NCBI GenBank assembly: GCA_020410825.1
Contig: CP084576.1
Span: 1-64,000, forward strand
DNA length: 64,000 nucleotides
From: Candidatus Megaera endosymbiont of Mesostigma viride
GTDB lineage: Bacteria; Pseudomonadota; Alphaproteobacteria; Rickettsiales; Rickettsiaceae
Direction of reading: 5' to 3'
Below, piece after piece: positions 48,454 to 58,273 of this stretch. The notes under the pieces were generated by a model. It made no database searches, was not told the origin of the DNA, and saw only the letters and a program-made list of their open reading frames with translations. The position numbers were made by a program, and so were the translations under genes. Position 1 is the stretch's first letter, and every line of letters begins with the position of its first letter.

Positions 48454-49428
48454 TTGTTAAATTTTATGAATAAAATACTGGTTACGGGTTCTGCGGGCCT
48501 AATTGGTAGTTCTTTAACACAAAAGTTAAGAAATACTGGTTACGAGGCAATAGATTGTGATATTAGATCTAAGAATAACCCTTTAAGTTTTTTTTCAAAG
48601 GATATTCAACCTATACTTGAAGAATGCAAAGGGATTATTCATTTAGCAGCAATTTCAAGAGTAATTCATGGGGAACAATACCCGGAACTTTGTGAAGAAG
48701 TAAATGTTAGTGGTACAAAAAAGTTTCTGGAATTTTATGAAAATCTTCCCCATAAACCATGGCTAATTTATGGTAGTAGCAGGGAAGTATATGGAAATCA
48801 GGATAACTTACCTGTTGTAGAAGATGCTGCGTTGAATCCGGTTAATACTTACGCAAAAGGAAAAATTGAGATTGAACACAGGATAAAAAAATTAGAGAAG
48901 CAAGGTTTTAATACTGTGATTTTGCGTTTCTCAAATGTTTATGGAGGTTTACTTGATCATTATGACAGAGTAATACCTGCATTTTGTATAAATGCCTTAA
49001 AGAATAATACAATAAGAATTGACGGTAAGGAATGTGTATTTGATTTTACCTATATAGAGGATGTTGTAGAAGGGATATTATTGGCGGTAGAAAAGTTGAT
49101 GAGTTTTCAGCAAATTGGGTTACCGGTGCATTTAACAGGTTGTAGGGGCTGCAATTTAGATGAATTAGTAAGGATTATTATGGACATTATCGGTAGTAAA
49201 TCCCCAATTGATTACAGAACACCAAGAAATTTTGATGTAAGTTGTTTTTATGGTGATTTTAGCAATGCACACAAACTACTTGGATGGAAACCAAAACATT
49301 CGTTAGAAAAAGGAATAGAAAAATTTATTTTAGATATTCAAAATGCAGTTACTGATTGCCCATACAATGTAGAGATGCAAATATATGAAAATATTAAAAG
49401 TTATTCATGGTTACCCGCCTTATTATAG
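48454..49428 (+). CDS. NAD-dependent sugar-nucleotide epimerase/dehydratase
   Basis: Extended short-chain dehydrogenase of 324 residues. The NAD-binding glycines are in ILVTGSAGLIGSSL. The active site Y-x3-K is in NTYAKGKIE, with the Ser motif in IYGSSREVYG. The C-terminal half binds nucleotide sugar (RVIPAFCINALKNN, VFDFTYIEDVVEGI). It probably prepares an activated sugar for the glycosyltransferase that follows. It starts the biosynthetic-looking operon; the next gene begins 44 bp before its stop. Confidence 0.85.
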   Translation: MLNFMNKILVTGSAGLIGSSLTQKLRNTGYEAIDCDIRSKNNPLSFFSKDIQPILEECKGIIHLAAISRVIHGEQYPELCEEVNVSGTKKFLEFYENLPHKPWLIYGSSREVYGNQDNLPVVEDAALNPVNTYAKGKIEIEHRIKKLEKQGFNTVILRFSNVYGGLLDHYDRVIPAFCINALKNNTIRIDGKECVFDFTYIEDVVEGILLAVEKLMSFQQIGLPVHLTGCRGCNLDELVRIIMDIIGSKSPIDYRTPRNFDVSCFYGDFSNAHKLLGWKPKHSLEKGIEKFILDIQNAVTDCPYNVEMQIYENIKSYSWLPALL

Positions 49429-51730
49429 CGCAGGGTCAGAGGTTTATAGCCAAGTTCTAGCCCATGGTTTAGCCGATAATCATGAAATTCAGATTTTTAC
49501 AAGACATGAGAATAGCTTTTTACCTGATTTTTATTATAGTACAGTACTTGATTATCTTGATCCTAGAGTCTTACTACATTTAATTAACATTCCATTAACT
49601 AAATACCGATATAAATTTATTAATAAAGAGGTAGATGAAAAGTTTAGAAATGTACTAGAAGAATTTAAGCCGGATTTGGTGCATTTTGGTCACCTTAATC
49701 ATCTATCTTTAAGTTTACCTTCTATTACTTCTGAGTTAAAGATTCCATCAGTTTTTACTTTACATGATTTTTGGCTTATCTGTCCAAGAGGCAGGTTTAT
49801 TCAACGTAATTCAAAGCAAATATTGGAATTGTGTGATGATCAGGAAGATAAAAAATGTGCAAAACAATGTTATAGCGGATATTTTACCGGTGATAAAGAT
49901 TTATTGGAATCTGATTTATCTTACTGGGAAAGTTGGATAGCAAGCAGGATGAAATATACCAGGCAAACTATAAACCATATAGATCATTTTATTGCGCCAT
50001 CAAAGTTTCTGCTAAAGACATTCATTCAGGATTTTTCTGTTCCAAAGGAAAAAATTTCATATCTTGATTATGGTTTTAACCTCGATCGTCTTAAAAATAG
50101 AAAACGTGTGTGGGAACCTGAATTTGTTTTTGGTTATATAGGTACTCACACTCCAGAAAAAGGGATAGATTTATTACTTAAAGCGTTTTCTAAGTTACCA
50201 ATAAAAACGAAGCTTAGAATCTGGGGAGCACAGAACCAAGAAACTAAAGCTCTTAAGTCAATCGCTGATCAGTTCTCTCCAGAAATTAAAAATCAAATAG
50301 AATGGATGGGAAGTTACAGAAATGAAAATATAGTTGCAGATGTTTTTAATAAAGTAGATGCAATCGTAGTTCCTTCTATTTGGGGAGAGAATTCACCATT
50401 AGTTATACATGAGGCACAACAAGTAAAGGTACCTGTAATAACATCTAATTATGGCGGTATGGCTGAGTATGTAAAAGATGGTGTAAATGGTCTGTTATTT
50501 GAGCATCGTAATTTTATGAGTCTATCGGCAAAAATGAAATTACTAGCACAGGATACGGTTTTATATAAAGAGCTTGCAAAAAAAGGATATCTTTATTCTG
50601 ATGATAGGCAAATACCTTCGATACAGTTACATCTTAAAGAAATGGAAAGGATTTATAGTGAGGTTACAAGATTACGTAATATTCCGGTTGCATTAAAGTC
50701 AGGTCCTTGGAGAATAACATTTGATACTAATCCGGATTATTGTAATTATTCGTGCGTAATGTGTGAGTGTTTTTCACCTTATAGTAAAGTTAAGGAAGAT
50801 AAAAAAGCTAAAGGAATCAAGCCTAAGATCATGCCAATTAAGACTATTAGAAAAGTAATTCAAGAAGCAGCCGGTACGCCTTTAAGAGAAATTATCCCCT
50901 CTACTATGGGAGAGCCTTTAATGTATAAAAATTTTGATGAAATTATCAATTTATGTCATGAATTTGGCTTAAAGCTAAACCTAACTACAAACGGTTCATT
51001 TGTGATCAAAGGTGCAAAAAAATGGGCTGAGTTATTGGTTCCAGTTTTATCAGATATAAAGATTTCATGGAATGGAGCTACAAAGGAAACCCATGAAAAA
51101 ATTATGAGAGGTTCAAAATGGGAAAATGTTACTGAAAATTTAAAAACTTTTTTAAATGTTCGAGATAACTATTTCAACAATACTGGAAAAACATGTAGCG
51201 TAACTCTTCAACTCACATTTCTGGAAACAAATCTTCCTGAAATATATGATTTAACTAAAATGGCAATTGAACTTGGCCTAGATAGAATAAAAGGGCATCA
51301 TTTATGGGCTCATTTTGAAGAGATAAAACATTTATCAATGAGAAGAAGTCCGGAGGCAATTAAGAGATGGAATTCCGAAGTAGAAAAAATATATGAATTG
51401 AAAGATAAGATGTTGTTACCTAATGGTAAGAAAATAAAATTAGAAAATTTTACTATACTTAATCTTGATGCTACAGAAGATTTAGCCCCGGGAGGAGCAT
51501 GTCCATTTTTAGGAAAAGAAGCCTGGGTAAATCCTGAAGGAAAATTTAGCCCTTGTTGTGCTCCTGATGAATTAAGGAACCAACTAGGAAATTTTGGTAA
51601 TGTTAATGAAACAAAGTTAGAAGAAATATGGCAAGGTACGATGTACAAGAACTTGCAAAAAAATTATTTAAATTACAACTTATGCAAAACATGCAATATG
51701 AAAAAACCCTTAGTCAATCAAGTAAATTAA
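49385..51730 (+). CDS. GT4 glycosyltransferase fused to radical SAM/SPASM enzyme
   Basis: 781 residues. Residues 1-430 are a GT-B glycosyltransferase of family 4: HGYPPYYSAGSEVYSQ at the N terminus, GYIGTHTPEKGIDLLLKAF and E335-x7-E343 in ENSPLVIHEAQ. Residues ~435-781 are radical SAM: C453-x3-C457-x2-C460 (CNYSCVMC), LTTNGSF, then a SPASM-type C-terminal domain with C706, C724, C725, C767 and C770. SPASM enzymes commonly modify peptides or small molecules; the substrate is unknown. The N-terminal motif fixes the start, so the 44-bp overlap with the epimerase gene is real. Confidence 0.85.
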   Translation: MKILKVIHGYPPYYSAGSEVYSQVLAHGLADNHEIQIFTRHENSFLPDFYYSTVLDYLDPRVLLHLINIPLTKYRYKFINKEVDEKFRNVLEEFKPDLVHFGHLNHLSLSLPSITSELKIPSVFTLHDFWLICPRGRFIQRNSKQILELCDDQEDKKCAKQCYSGYFTGDKDLLESDLSYWESWIASRMKYTRQTINHIDHFIAPSKFLLKTFIQDFSVPKEKISYLDYGFNLDRLKNRKRVWEPEFVFGYIGTHTPEKGIDLLLKAFSKLPIKTKLRIWGAQNQETKALKSIADQFSPEIKNQIEWMGSYRNENIVADVFNKVDAIVVPSIWGENSPLVIHEAQQVKVPVITSNYGGMAEYVKDGVNGLLFEHRNFMSLSAKMKLLAQDTVLYKELAKKGYLYSDDRQIPSIQLHLKEMERIYSEVTRLRNIPVALKSGPWRITFDTNPDYCNYSCVMCECFSPYSKVKEDKKAKGIKPKIMPIKTIRKVIQEAAGTPLREIIPSTMGEPLMYKNFDEIINLCHEFGLKLNLTTNGSFVIKGAKKWAELLVPVLSDIKISWNGATKETHEKIMRGSKWENVTENLKTFLNVRDNYFNNTGKTCSVTLQLTFLETNLPEIYDLTKMAIELGLDRIKGHHLWAHFEEIKHLSMRRSPEAIKRWNSEVEKIYELKDKMLLPNGKKIKLENFTILNLDATEDLAPGGACPFLGKEAWVNPEGKFSPCCAPDELRNQLGNFGNVNETKLEEIWQGTMYKNLQKNYLNYNLCKTCNMKKPLVNQVN

Positions 51731-53367
51731 AAGAATTAAGCCATATAGAAATTTCTAACTGTAGAACTTTCCATAAACTGGATAATTCTCCTTTATATAG
51801 TACGAGATTTATTGAAGTAGAAAAATTTCATTCACCGGGACTTGCACCTGTTTATGATCAATCCGGCGGATATCATATTAATCTTGATGGAATAGCTGTA
51901 TATGCTCAAAGGTTTGATAAAGCTTTTGGTTTTTACTGTAATAGAGCAGCTGTACTGGATAAAGAAAAATATTATCATATTGATCTTCAAGGTAACAGAA
52001 CTTACCTTGATTCTTATGACTGGGTTGGTAATTATCAAGAAAATAAATGTGTAGTCAAAAAAGGGAATAAATTTTTTCATATTGGTTTAGAAGGTAATAA
52101 AATTTACTCAGAAGAATATGATTATGTTGGAGACTTCAAAGACGGTATTGCAGTAATATATAAAAATCAACAAGCTACTCATATTAATAATAAAGGTAAT
52201 TTTGTACATAATAAATGGTATAAAAAATTAGGTATTTTTCATAAAGGATATGCGAATGCAGAAGATGATCATGGATGGTTCCATATTAACATTAAAGGAG
52301 AACAAATTTACAACCTTAGGTACAAAGTTATCGAGCCATTTTATAATGGATATGCAAAGGTAGAAACTTTTGATGGAACACTTGGCCAAGTTGATACTAA
52401 AGGTAACATGAAATATATAATAAGTACTCCGGGGATTGTTTCACGAATGCATCAAGTTTCTAAGGAATTGGTAGGTTTTTGGAATACATATCTGATGAAT
52501 GCTGTTTGCCAAATGGGAATATTAGAATTGCTGCCGGCAAATATAGAATCTTTAGCAAAAGAATTAAAAGTAAATCAAGAGTACTTACATAGGTTTCTGA
52601 GAGCTTTATGGGAAATGAATTTAATTAATTACGACCACGAACATGATGTTTGGCAATTAATGGAAAAGGGTCAGTTCTTTATTGATAATCCTTTTATGAT
52701 TAAGGCTGCAAAGATGTGGGGTACAGTAATTGTACAAAAAAATTGGCTAAAAATTCCAAAGTTGCTTAAGCAAGAAGAAATTGCATCTTTTTTTTCATTT
52801 AAGGAAAATGAGAAAAATGAAATTATAAAAACTGAATTTTATCAGGCGTTACTTGGATATACTGCCCTTGATATAATAAACTTTGCAGAAAAAATAGAAG
52901 TTAATCCGAACAACAGAGTATTATTGTTTGGTGTACATTCTCTGGCATTAGTTAATAGTTTAAAATCTGAGAATATTAATTCTATCAGTTATTATAATGA
53001 TCCGAAATTACCAGTACAATTAATAGAAAATTTTGCAGTAGATATTAGAGAAACAGATCATGCAATTGAAGAATACGATTTAGCGATATTTGGACGTTTT
53101 CTTCAACATTATGATGATAACAAAGCGTTATCTTACTTTAAAACTTTAAAAAATACCAGAATATCACGTATTTTGCTTATAGAAACTATAATAGAGCAAT
53201 ATTACCCGATGGGAGGAATTGTGGATATGAATATTATGGTAGAAACTGGTGGAAAGCTAAGAACTAGAATAAATTGGGAAAATATTCTGGAACAGGGAGG
53301 TGATTTTAGAATAAGCGGCATTTTACCCTTAACAAATTATTTATCTATAGTTGATATCAGAAGGTAA
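51628..53367 (+). CDS. WG-repeat / O-methyltransferase-like fusion protein
   Basis: 579 residues. Residues ~65-265 contain five to six WG-type repeats (YHI-L-GN-TYL-SYDWVGNYQENKCVVKKGNKFFHIGLEG and relatives). From ~275 comes an O-methyltransferase dimerisation winged helix (LMNAVCQMGILELLPANIESLAKELKVNQEYLHRFLRALWEM). A Rossmann-like methyltransferase half follows (to 579), with DLAIFGRFLQHYDDNKALSYFKTL. The glycine-rich SAM loop is eroded (VLLFGVHSLALV), so methyl transfer is uncertain. The ORF overlaps the preceding gene by 103 bp; a Met at 51682 would shorten this to 49 bp. Confidence 0.75.
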   Translation: MARYDVQELAKKLFKLQLMQNMQYEKTLSQSSKLKELSHIEISNCRTFHKLDNSPLYSTRFIEVEKFHSPGLAPVYDQSGGYHINLDGIAVYAQRFDKAFGFYCNRAAVLDKEKYYHIDLQGNRTYLDSYDWVGNYQENKCVVKKGNKFFHIGLEGNKIYSEEYDYVGDFKDGIAVIYKNQQATHINNKGNFVHNKWYKKLGIFHKGYANAEDDHGWFHINIKGEQIYNLRYKVIEPFYNGYAKVETFDGTLGQVDTKGNMKYIISTPGIVSRMHQVSKELVGFWNTYLMNAVCQMGILELLPANIESLAKELKVNQEYLHRFLRALWEMNLINYDHEHDVWQLMEKGQFFIDNPFMIKAAKMWGTVIVQKNWLKIPKLLKQEEIASFFSFKENEKNEIIKTEFYQALLGYTALDIINFAEKIEVNPNNRVLLFGVHSLALVNSLKSENINSISYYNDPKLPVQLIENFAVDIRETDHAIEEYDLAIFGRFLQHYDDNKALSYFKTLKNTRISRILLIETIIEQYYPMGGIVDMNIMVETGGKLRTRINWENILEQGGDFRISGILPLTNYLSIVDIRR

Positions 53368-53369
53368 TA

Positions 53370-54338
53370 ATGAACACTCTAGAAGAAAAAGGTTTTGGTA
53401 TTATAAGGAACTTCCTTTCTACAAATGAAGCACAGGAATGTCTGACATTAGTAAAGTATAGTATCAACAAGGCATCAAATGACCTTGGAGTAACAACAAG
53501 AGATTATTTAGGTTGTACTGGCAGGTGGGCAACTAAATCCCCAATTACTATGAGTATATCTCTTATGCTTGACGATAGAATTAGAGAGTATCTTGAAAAT
53601 TTCTTACGGTTAAAAATAACCTTTAAGAAAAGCAATGTAATATGTAAAACATCAGATATCACCGATCCTATACCATTCCATCAGGATATTTCATATAGTA
53701 CAAGAGATCCGTATCACTTTTCATTATGGCTTTCTCTGAGCGATGTCTGTAAAGATTCTGCTCCTTTAAAAATAATAGAAAATAGTCATAAAAAACCAGT
53801 GAAACCAGCTATAGATTTCTGGTCGCCATATTTTATTGATAAATATAATATCGTTGATAAAAATATAAGTTCACTAACTGTTAATGCCGGTGATGCCATA
53901 ATATTTGATTCAAAATTATGGCATGGAAGCGATGAGAATTATTCTCGTAAAGACAGGTTTGCATATGTTACAAGGTGGGCGATACAAGGAAAAGGTTTTC
54001 CTGGAATTCCAGAAATCAAACCAACTTGTTTCGGGATGTTTAATTGCGGAGAATTAACTAATCAAATATTAAAGAGATCATTATCATTACTTGATATAAA
54101 GCTACTGGAAAAAGTAGTAAATAAAGAAACCCTAATAGGGTTATGGATAGATATTTTAACTGTAAATTCCAATCTTTGGGAGATTAATAACGTTTTAGCG
54201 ATTAAAGATTTAAAGAGATTAAATATACTAAATAAAGCTTGTGATTTACATGATGCCGGAAATATCTCAGGACTGGTATATAAAAATTTATGGAACTCTC
54301 TTCTTTGTATTCTTAATGAAAAAGTTAAATTAATATAA
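53370..54338 (+). CDS. PhyH-family Fe(II)/2-oxoglutarate dioxygenase
   Basis: Phytanoyl-CoA-dioxygenase-like protein of 322 residues. The iron triad is visible as H104-x-D106 (PFHQDIS) and H185 (LWHGSDEN), with R196 likely binding 2-oxoglutarate. Family elements LWLSLSD and AGDAIIFDSKLWHGS are present. PhyH enzymes often hydroxylate or halogenate natural-product intermediates. It starts 2 bp after the WG-methyltransferase gene. The C-terminal ~100 residues lack family motifs. Confidence 0.82.
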   Translation: MNTLEEKGFGIIRNFLSTNEAQECLTLVKYSINKASNDLGVTTRDYLGCTGRWATKSPITMSISLMLDDRIREYLENFLRLKITFKKSNVICKTSDITDPIPFHQDISYSTRDPYHFSLWLSLSDVCKDSAPLKIIENSHKKPVKPAIDFWSPYFIDKYNIVDKNISSLTVNAGDAIIFDSKLWHGSDENYSRKDRFAYVTRWAIQGKGFPGIPEIKPTCFGMFNCGELTNQILKRSLSLLDIKLLEKVVNKETLIGLWIDILTVNSNLWEINNVLAIKDLKRLNILNKACDLHDAGNISGLVYKNLWNSLLCILNEKVKLI

Positions 54339-54345
54339 AACATTC

Positions 54346-56121
54346 GTGAATAAGATTATATCAAACGATTCTATAAAAACAGTAATCTTTATAATTAAGT
54401 TACTTTCTAATTTTAGAATAAATGTTCTCTTGATGTTTGTAATAGCTTTAATTTGGGCATTTGATATATCTTTTAGAAAATATCTGATAAAAAATATTCT
54501 GGATACAGCGGTAAAATATCAGAATAGTAGTAATGTAGTAGAAACTTTATTAATGCCCTCGGGTTTATATATTTTTATGGCGTTATTAATAACAACCATG
54601 TTTAGGATTTACGGTTATTTTATAGATATTAAAATGTGCCCTCTGTTAAGGCAACAAATATTTGATAAATGTTATTTCAAATTGCTCAAACATGACCATG
54701 CTTATTATCAAAAAAATTTTACCGGTGATTTAGTATATAAATTAAATAACCTGACAGAAAGTATTATAGAAATAATAAAACTTAGCATAGATCGTTTTTT
54801 TGCGTGCACGGTTGCTCTAGTGATCTCTATATGTACCTTAGTGTTGGTAAATGCTAAATTTGCAATTGCAACCTTCATATGGATATTAATTTTTACTACA
54901 ACAGCAATTTACTTTTTTCCTAAGTTATCTAAACTTTCTAATAATTATTCTGCAAACAGTGCTAAGGTAAATGCAATTGGTGCTGATAGTCTGTTTAATA
55001 TTACCTCAGTAAGGCTATTTAATAATAAACTATACGAAAGGCTAAAGTTATTTCGGCACTGTAAAAAGAAGTTATGGGCTGAAAAAAATCTACATGTAGC
55101 ATATTTTTGGATTTGGCTTATATATGGCTATTCTTTTGATTTATTACAGATAGTTAGTATTTACCTTTTAGTTTATGGATTTCAGTCAGGTGAAGTTACT
55201 CTTGGAGATTTTGCCTTAGTAATCGGGCTTAATGTAGCAATTGTTGACTTTTTAAATCAGCTTACTAGTGATTTGACAAAATTTTCTGATCATTATGGTA
55301 AGATTCAGAATGCAATTGTTACCATTTTTGTTAACCCAGAAATCAGAGATAAAAAAACTGCAAAAAATCTTATAGTGGAAAGTGGAAAAATCAATTTTGA
55401 TAATGTTCATTTTTCATATAATACTAAAAATGCACTTTTTAATAATTTATCAGTTTCCATAAACCCAAAAGAAAAAGTTGGAATTGTTGGTTATTCAGGT
55501 GCTGGGAAATCCAGTTTTATTAATTTAATATTAAGGTTCTTTGAGGTAAATTCTGGCAGGATAAGCATAGACGACCAATTTATTTCCGATGTCAAACAGG
55601 ATTCCATAAGAAATAAAATATCGGTTGTTCCACAAGATCTGATACTATTTCATGATACTATTATTGAAAATATACGTTATGGGAAGTTAGATGTAACTGA
55701 ACAAGAGGTTATTGCTGCTGCAAAATTTGCAGGAATTGATTTGTTTATTAATAGCCTACCGGATGGTTATAATACAATAGTCGGAGAAAAAGGGATAAGG
55801 TTATCAGGTGGTGAAAGGCAAAGAATAAATATTGCGCGGGCATTTTTAAAGGATGCGCCTATACTTATTCTTGATGAAGCTACTAACCAATTGGATTCTA
55901 TCATTGAAAAAGAAATTCAGACAAGTTTATTCAAATTGATGGAAAATAAAACAACAATAGTGATTGCTCATAGACTTTCTACTTTATTACATATGGATAG
56001 GATTTTAGTATTTGATAAAGGTAAAATAATCCAGGATGGTTCACATTACGAATTAATAACAGTTCCAGGCTTATACCGCAAGCTTTGGAACTCTCAAATG
56101 GATATTGTTTTAAAATATTAA
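54346..56121 (+). CDS. ABC exporter (fused permease and ATPase half-transporter)
   Basis: 591 residues. The N-terminal six-helix membrane domain (about 20-330) is followed by an ATPase with Walker A GYSGAGKSS (~381), Q-loop VVPQDL, signature LSGGERQR (~485), Walker B ILILDEATN (~506) and H-loop AHR. This is an exporter-type half-transporter that would work as a homodimer. The start is GTG, 7 bp after the dioxygenase gene. In this context it would export the cluster product. No peptidase-C39 domain is present. Confidence 0.92.
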   Translation: MNKIISNDSIKTVIFIIKLLSNFRINVLLMFVIALIWAFDISFRKYLIKNILDTAVKYQNSSNVVETLLMPSGLYIFMALLITTMFRIYGYFIDIKMCPLLRQQIFDKCYFKLLKHDHAYYQKNFTGDLVYKLNNLTESIIEIIKLSIDRFFACTVALVISICTLVLVNAKFAIATFIWILIFTTTAIYFFPKLSKLSNNYSANSAKVNAIGADSLFNITSVRLFNNKLYERLKLFRHCKKKLWAEKNLHVAYFWIWLIYGYSFDLLQIVSIYLLVYGFQSGEVTLGDFALVIGLNVAIVDFLNQLTSDLTKFSDHYGKIQNAIVTIFVNPEIRDKKTAKNLIVESGKINFDNVHFSYNTKNALFNNLSVSINPKEKVGIVGYSGAGKSSFINLILRFFEVNSGRISIDDQFISDVKQDSIRNKISVVPQDLILFHDTIIENIRYGKLDVTEQEVIAAAKFAGIDLFINSLPDGYNTIVGEKGIRLSGGERQRINIARAFLKDAPILILDEATNQLDSIIEKEIQTSLFKLMENKTTIVIAHRLSTLLHMDRILVFDKGKIIQDGSHYELITVPGLYRKLWNSQMDIVLKY

Positions 56122-56130
56122 AAATAGTTT

Positions 56131-57192
56131 ATGAAAGAAAGTAAAGCAACTATAGACTTAAGGAGTGATACTGTAACAAAACAAAATCAGGCTATCAAGG
56201 ATGCAATGTATAATGCTCAAGCAGGAGATTACGCATATGGTGAGGATTTATCTGTTAATGAGCTTGTTGAGTATTGTAAGGAGTTATTTCAGGTAGAGGA
56301 TGCATTGTTCGTTACTGGTGGCATGTTTGCAAATAGATTAGCTATTGGTTGTCAAACTTCACCCGGAGACGAGGTAATAACCCATTATAATTACCATGTT
56401 AATTTTTTTGATAGTGCAGGAAATGCTAAAGTAAATAATATTGTATTTAACTGTATTCATAATAATAGTGGTATTCTAAGTACTGACGATGTCCATCAAG
56501 CTATAGAATCAAAACCAAGATATAAGATTTTTTCGCAAGTAAGGCTAGTAACTATAGAAAATAGTATAAACGGGTTTAATGGAAAAATTTACCCTATAGA
56601 ACAACAAATACAACTATACTATTACTTGCAGAATAGGGAAATCAACCTTCATCTGGATGGAGCAAGGATATTTAATGTTCATGTAGAAAATAAAATACCA
56701 TTATCCGAATATGCAAAATATACAGATACTATGAGTTTCTGTTTCTCAAAAGGATTAGGAGCCCCTTTTGGTTCTATGTTACTTGGCAAAAAGCAGATAA
56801 TAGAAAAAGCAAGAACTATGCAAATATGGCTTGGTAGCGGTTACCATCAAATAGGTTACTATGCTGGAGCAGCTAAATATGCTTTAGAGAATAATATATT
56901 AAGGCTAGGTTATGATAATAGCCTAGCTAAGGTATTAGCTGATAAGATAAAACTATTACCTGGAATAAATCTTATATATCCTTATCCAGAAACAAATATA
57001 CTGGCTTTTAGCATAAAAAGTTTGAATATAACCAATGATGATTTTGTAGCTGAATGCCAAAAATATGGCTTACTTTTGTTTCCATGGCTGGAGGGTCATA
57101 TTAGAGCAGTGGTACATATGGGTATAACCAGAAATGATATTAATAAAGCTGCAGAAATCATAGAAACAGTAGTAAGTAGATTTAATAATTAA
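56131..57192 (+). CDS. Threonine-aldolase-family PLP enzyme A
   Basis: 353 residues. Fold-type I beta-eliminating lyase/threonine aldolase: DLRSDTVT at the N terminus, HLDGARIFN, and the Schiff-base Lys (~208) in FSKGLGAPFGS. The usual S-G-T-x-x-N substrate loop is replaced by GGMFAN and the stacking histidine region reads HYNYH, so specificity may differ. It starts 9 bp after the ABC gene and is followed by a paralogue after 7 bp. Confidence 0.85.
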   Translation: MKESKATIDLRSDTVTKQNQAIKDAMYNAQAGDYAYGEDLSVNELVEYCKELFQVEDALFVTGGMFANRLAIGCQTSPGDEVITHYNYHVNFFDSAGNAKVNNIVFNCIHNNSGILSTDDVHQAIESKPRYKIFSQVRLVTIENSINGFNGKIYPIEQQIQLYYYLQNREINLHLDGARIFNVHVENKIPLSEYAKYTDTMSFCFSKGLGAPFGSMLLGKKQIIEKARTMQIWLGSGYHQIGYYAGAAKYALENNILRLGYDNSLAKVLADKIKLLPGINLIYPYPETNILAFSIKSLNITNDDFVAECQKYGLLLFPWLEGHIRAVVHMGITRNDINKAAEIIETVVSRFNN

Positions 57193-57199
57193 GATACTG

Positions 57200-58243
57200 A
57201 TGAAAATAGATATAGATTTTTTTAGTGATTCTAATACAGAGCCGACAATTGAAATGCGTGAAACAATGGCAAAAGCCAAAGTTGGGAATGAGGCAGCCGG
57301 TGAAGATCCTACTGTAAATGAACTGGTATCAGAAGTGTGTGAGTTGCTTGGCAAACCTGCAGGCATATTTTTACCTTCAGGTACTATGTGTAATGTAATT
57401 GCATACAAAGCACAGGTAGAAATGCCTGGAGATTATATAATATTGGATGAAACATCACATCCATTGGTTGTGCAGTCTGGATTAATAGCTGCTCAGGTAC
57501 ATGCTACCTATTTACCTATAAAAGGGCAACGAGGAATATTTAACTCAGAACAAATTGAAGAATATATAACTCGTCCTCATTTGCGGAATATACCAAAAAC
57601 GCGAATCGTATCTATTGAGCAAACGACAAATTTTGGTGGAGGAGCAATATGGCCAATAAAGTATATCCAGAATATAGCAGAATTATGTAAGGCCAATAAT
57701 GTATATATGCATTTAGATGGTGCACGTTTATTCAATGCGTGTATCAGTACCAATATCTTACCTAAGGAGTATCTAAAATATTTTGATTCTGCTTTTGTTG
57801 ATTTTAGTAAGGGTTTAGGTGCCCCTATGGGAGCAGTACTAGTAGGAAGTGAAGAATTTATAGAGAAAGCATGGTACTATAAATTCCAAGTAGGAGGAGG
57901 AATGCATCAGGCGGGAATTATAGCTGCTGGTTGTCTTTATGGTCTAAGAAATAATATTAACTTATTACAAGAAGATCATGATAAGGCAAAATATTTAGCA
58001 AATGCTTTGGATAAAATAGCCAGAATTGATATTGATAAAAGTTTATATGAAACAAATATAATCTATTTTGGTTTAAAAAATACCGTATTATCACTTGATG
58101 AGTTTATTGGCGGATTATTAAGGCATGGAATTAGAATGCTTAAAATAAAAGATAAAATCAGAGCTATTATCCACAAAGATATAAGTTATGATCAAATAAA
58201 TTTTGCTATAAAGGCAATAAATGAAGTTTTAAGGTTAAACTAA
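57200..58243 (+). CDS. Threonine-aldolase-family PLP enzyme B
   Basis: 347 residues, paralogous to the preceding gene but closer to canonical low-specificity threonine aldolase: FLPSGTMCNVIA, DETSHPLVVQSG (stacking His), HLDGARLFNA, and the PLP Lys (~204) in DFSKGLGAPMGA. Such enzymes cleave or form beta-hydroxy-alpha-amino acids. It is the last large gene of the operon. The two paralogues may form a hetero-oligomer or act on different aldehydes; inference only. Confidence 0.87.
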   Translation: MKIDIDFFSDSNTEPTIEMRETMAKAKVGNEAAGEDPTVNELVSEVCELLGKPAGIFLPSGTMCNVIAYKAQVEMPGDYIILDETSHPLVVQSGLIAAQVHATYLPIKGQRGIFNSEQIEEYITRPHLRNIPKTRIVSIEQTTNFGGGAIWPIKYIQNIAELCKANNVYMHLDGARLFNACISTNILPKEYLKYFDSAFVDFSKGLGAPMGAVLVGSEEFIEKAWYYKFQVGGGMHQAGIIAAGCLYGLRNNINLLQEDHDKAKYLANALDKIARIDIDKSLYETNIIYFGLKNTVLSLDEFIGGLLRHGIRMLKIKDKIRAIIHKDISYDQINFAIKAINEVLRLN

Positions 58244-58273
58244 TATTAGGGCTAATGTAAATAGGAAGGTGAC

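Noticed and set aside
48454-58243. Cluster interpreted as an ordinary LPS or O-antigen locus
   Set aside because: It has one glycosyltransferase and one epimerase but no flippase, polymerase or ligase. The PhyH, SPASM and PLP genes do not fit a glycan locus, although this is not fully excluded.
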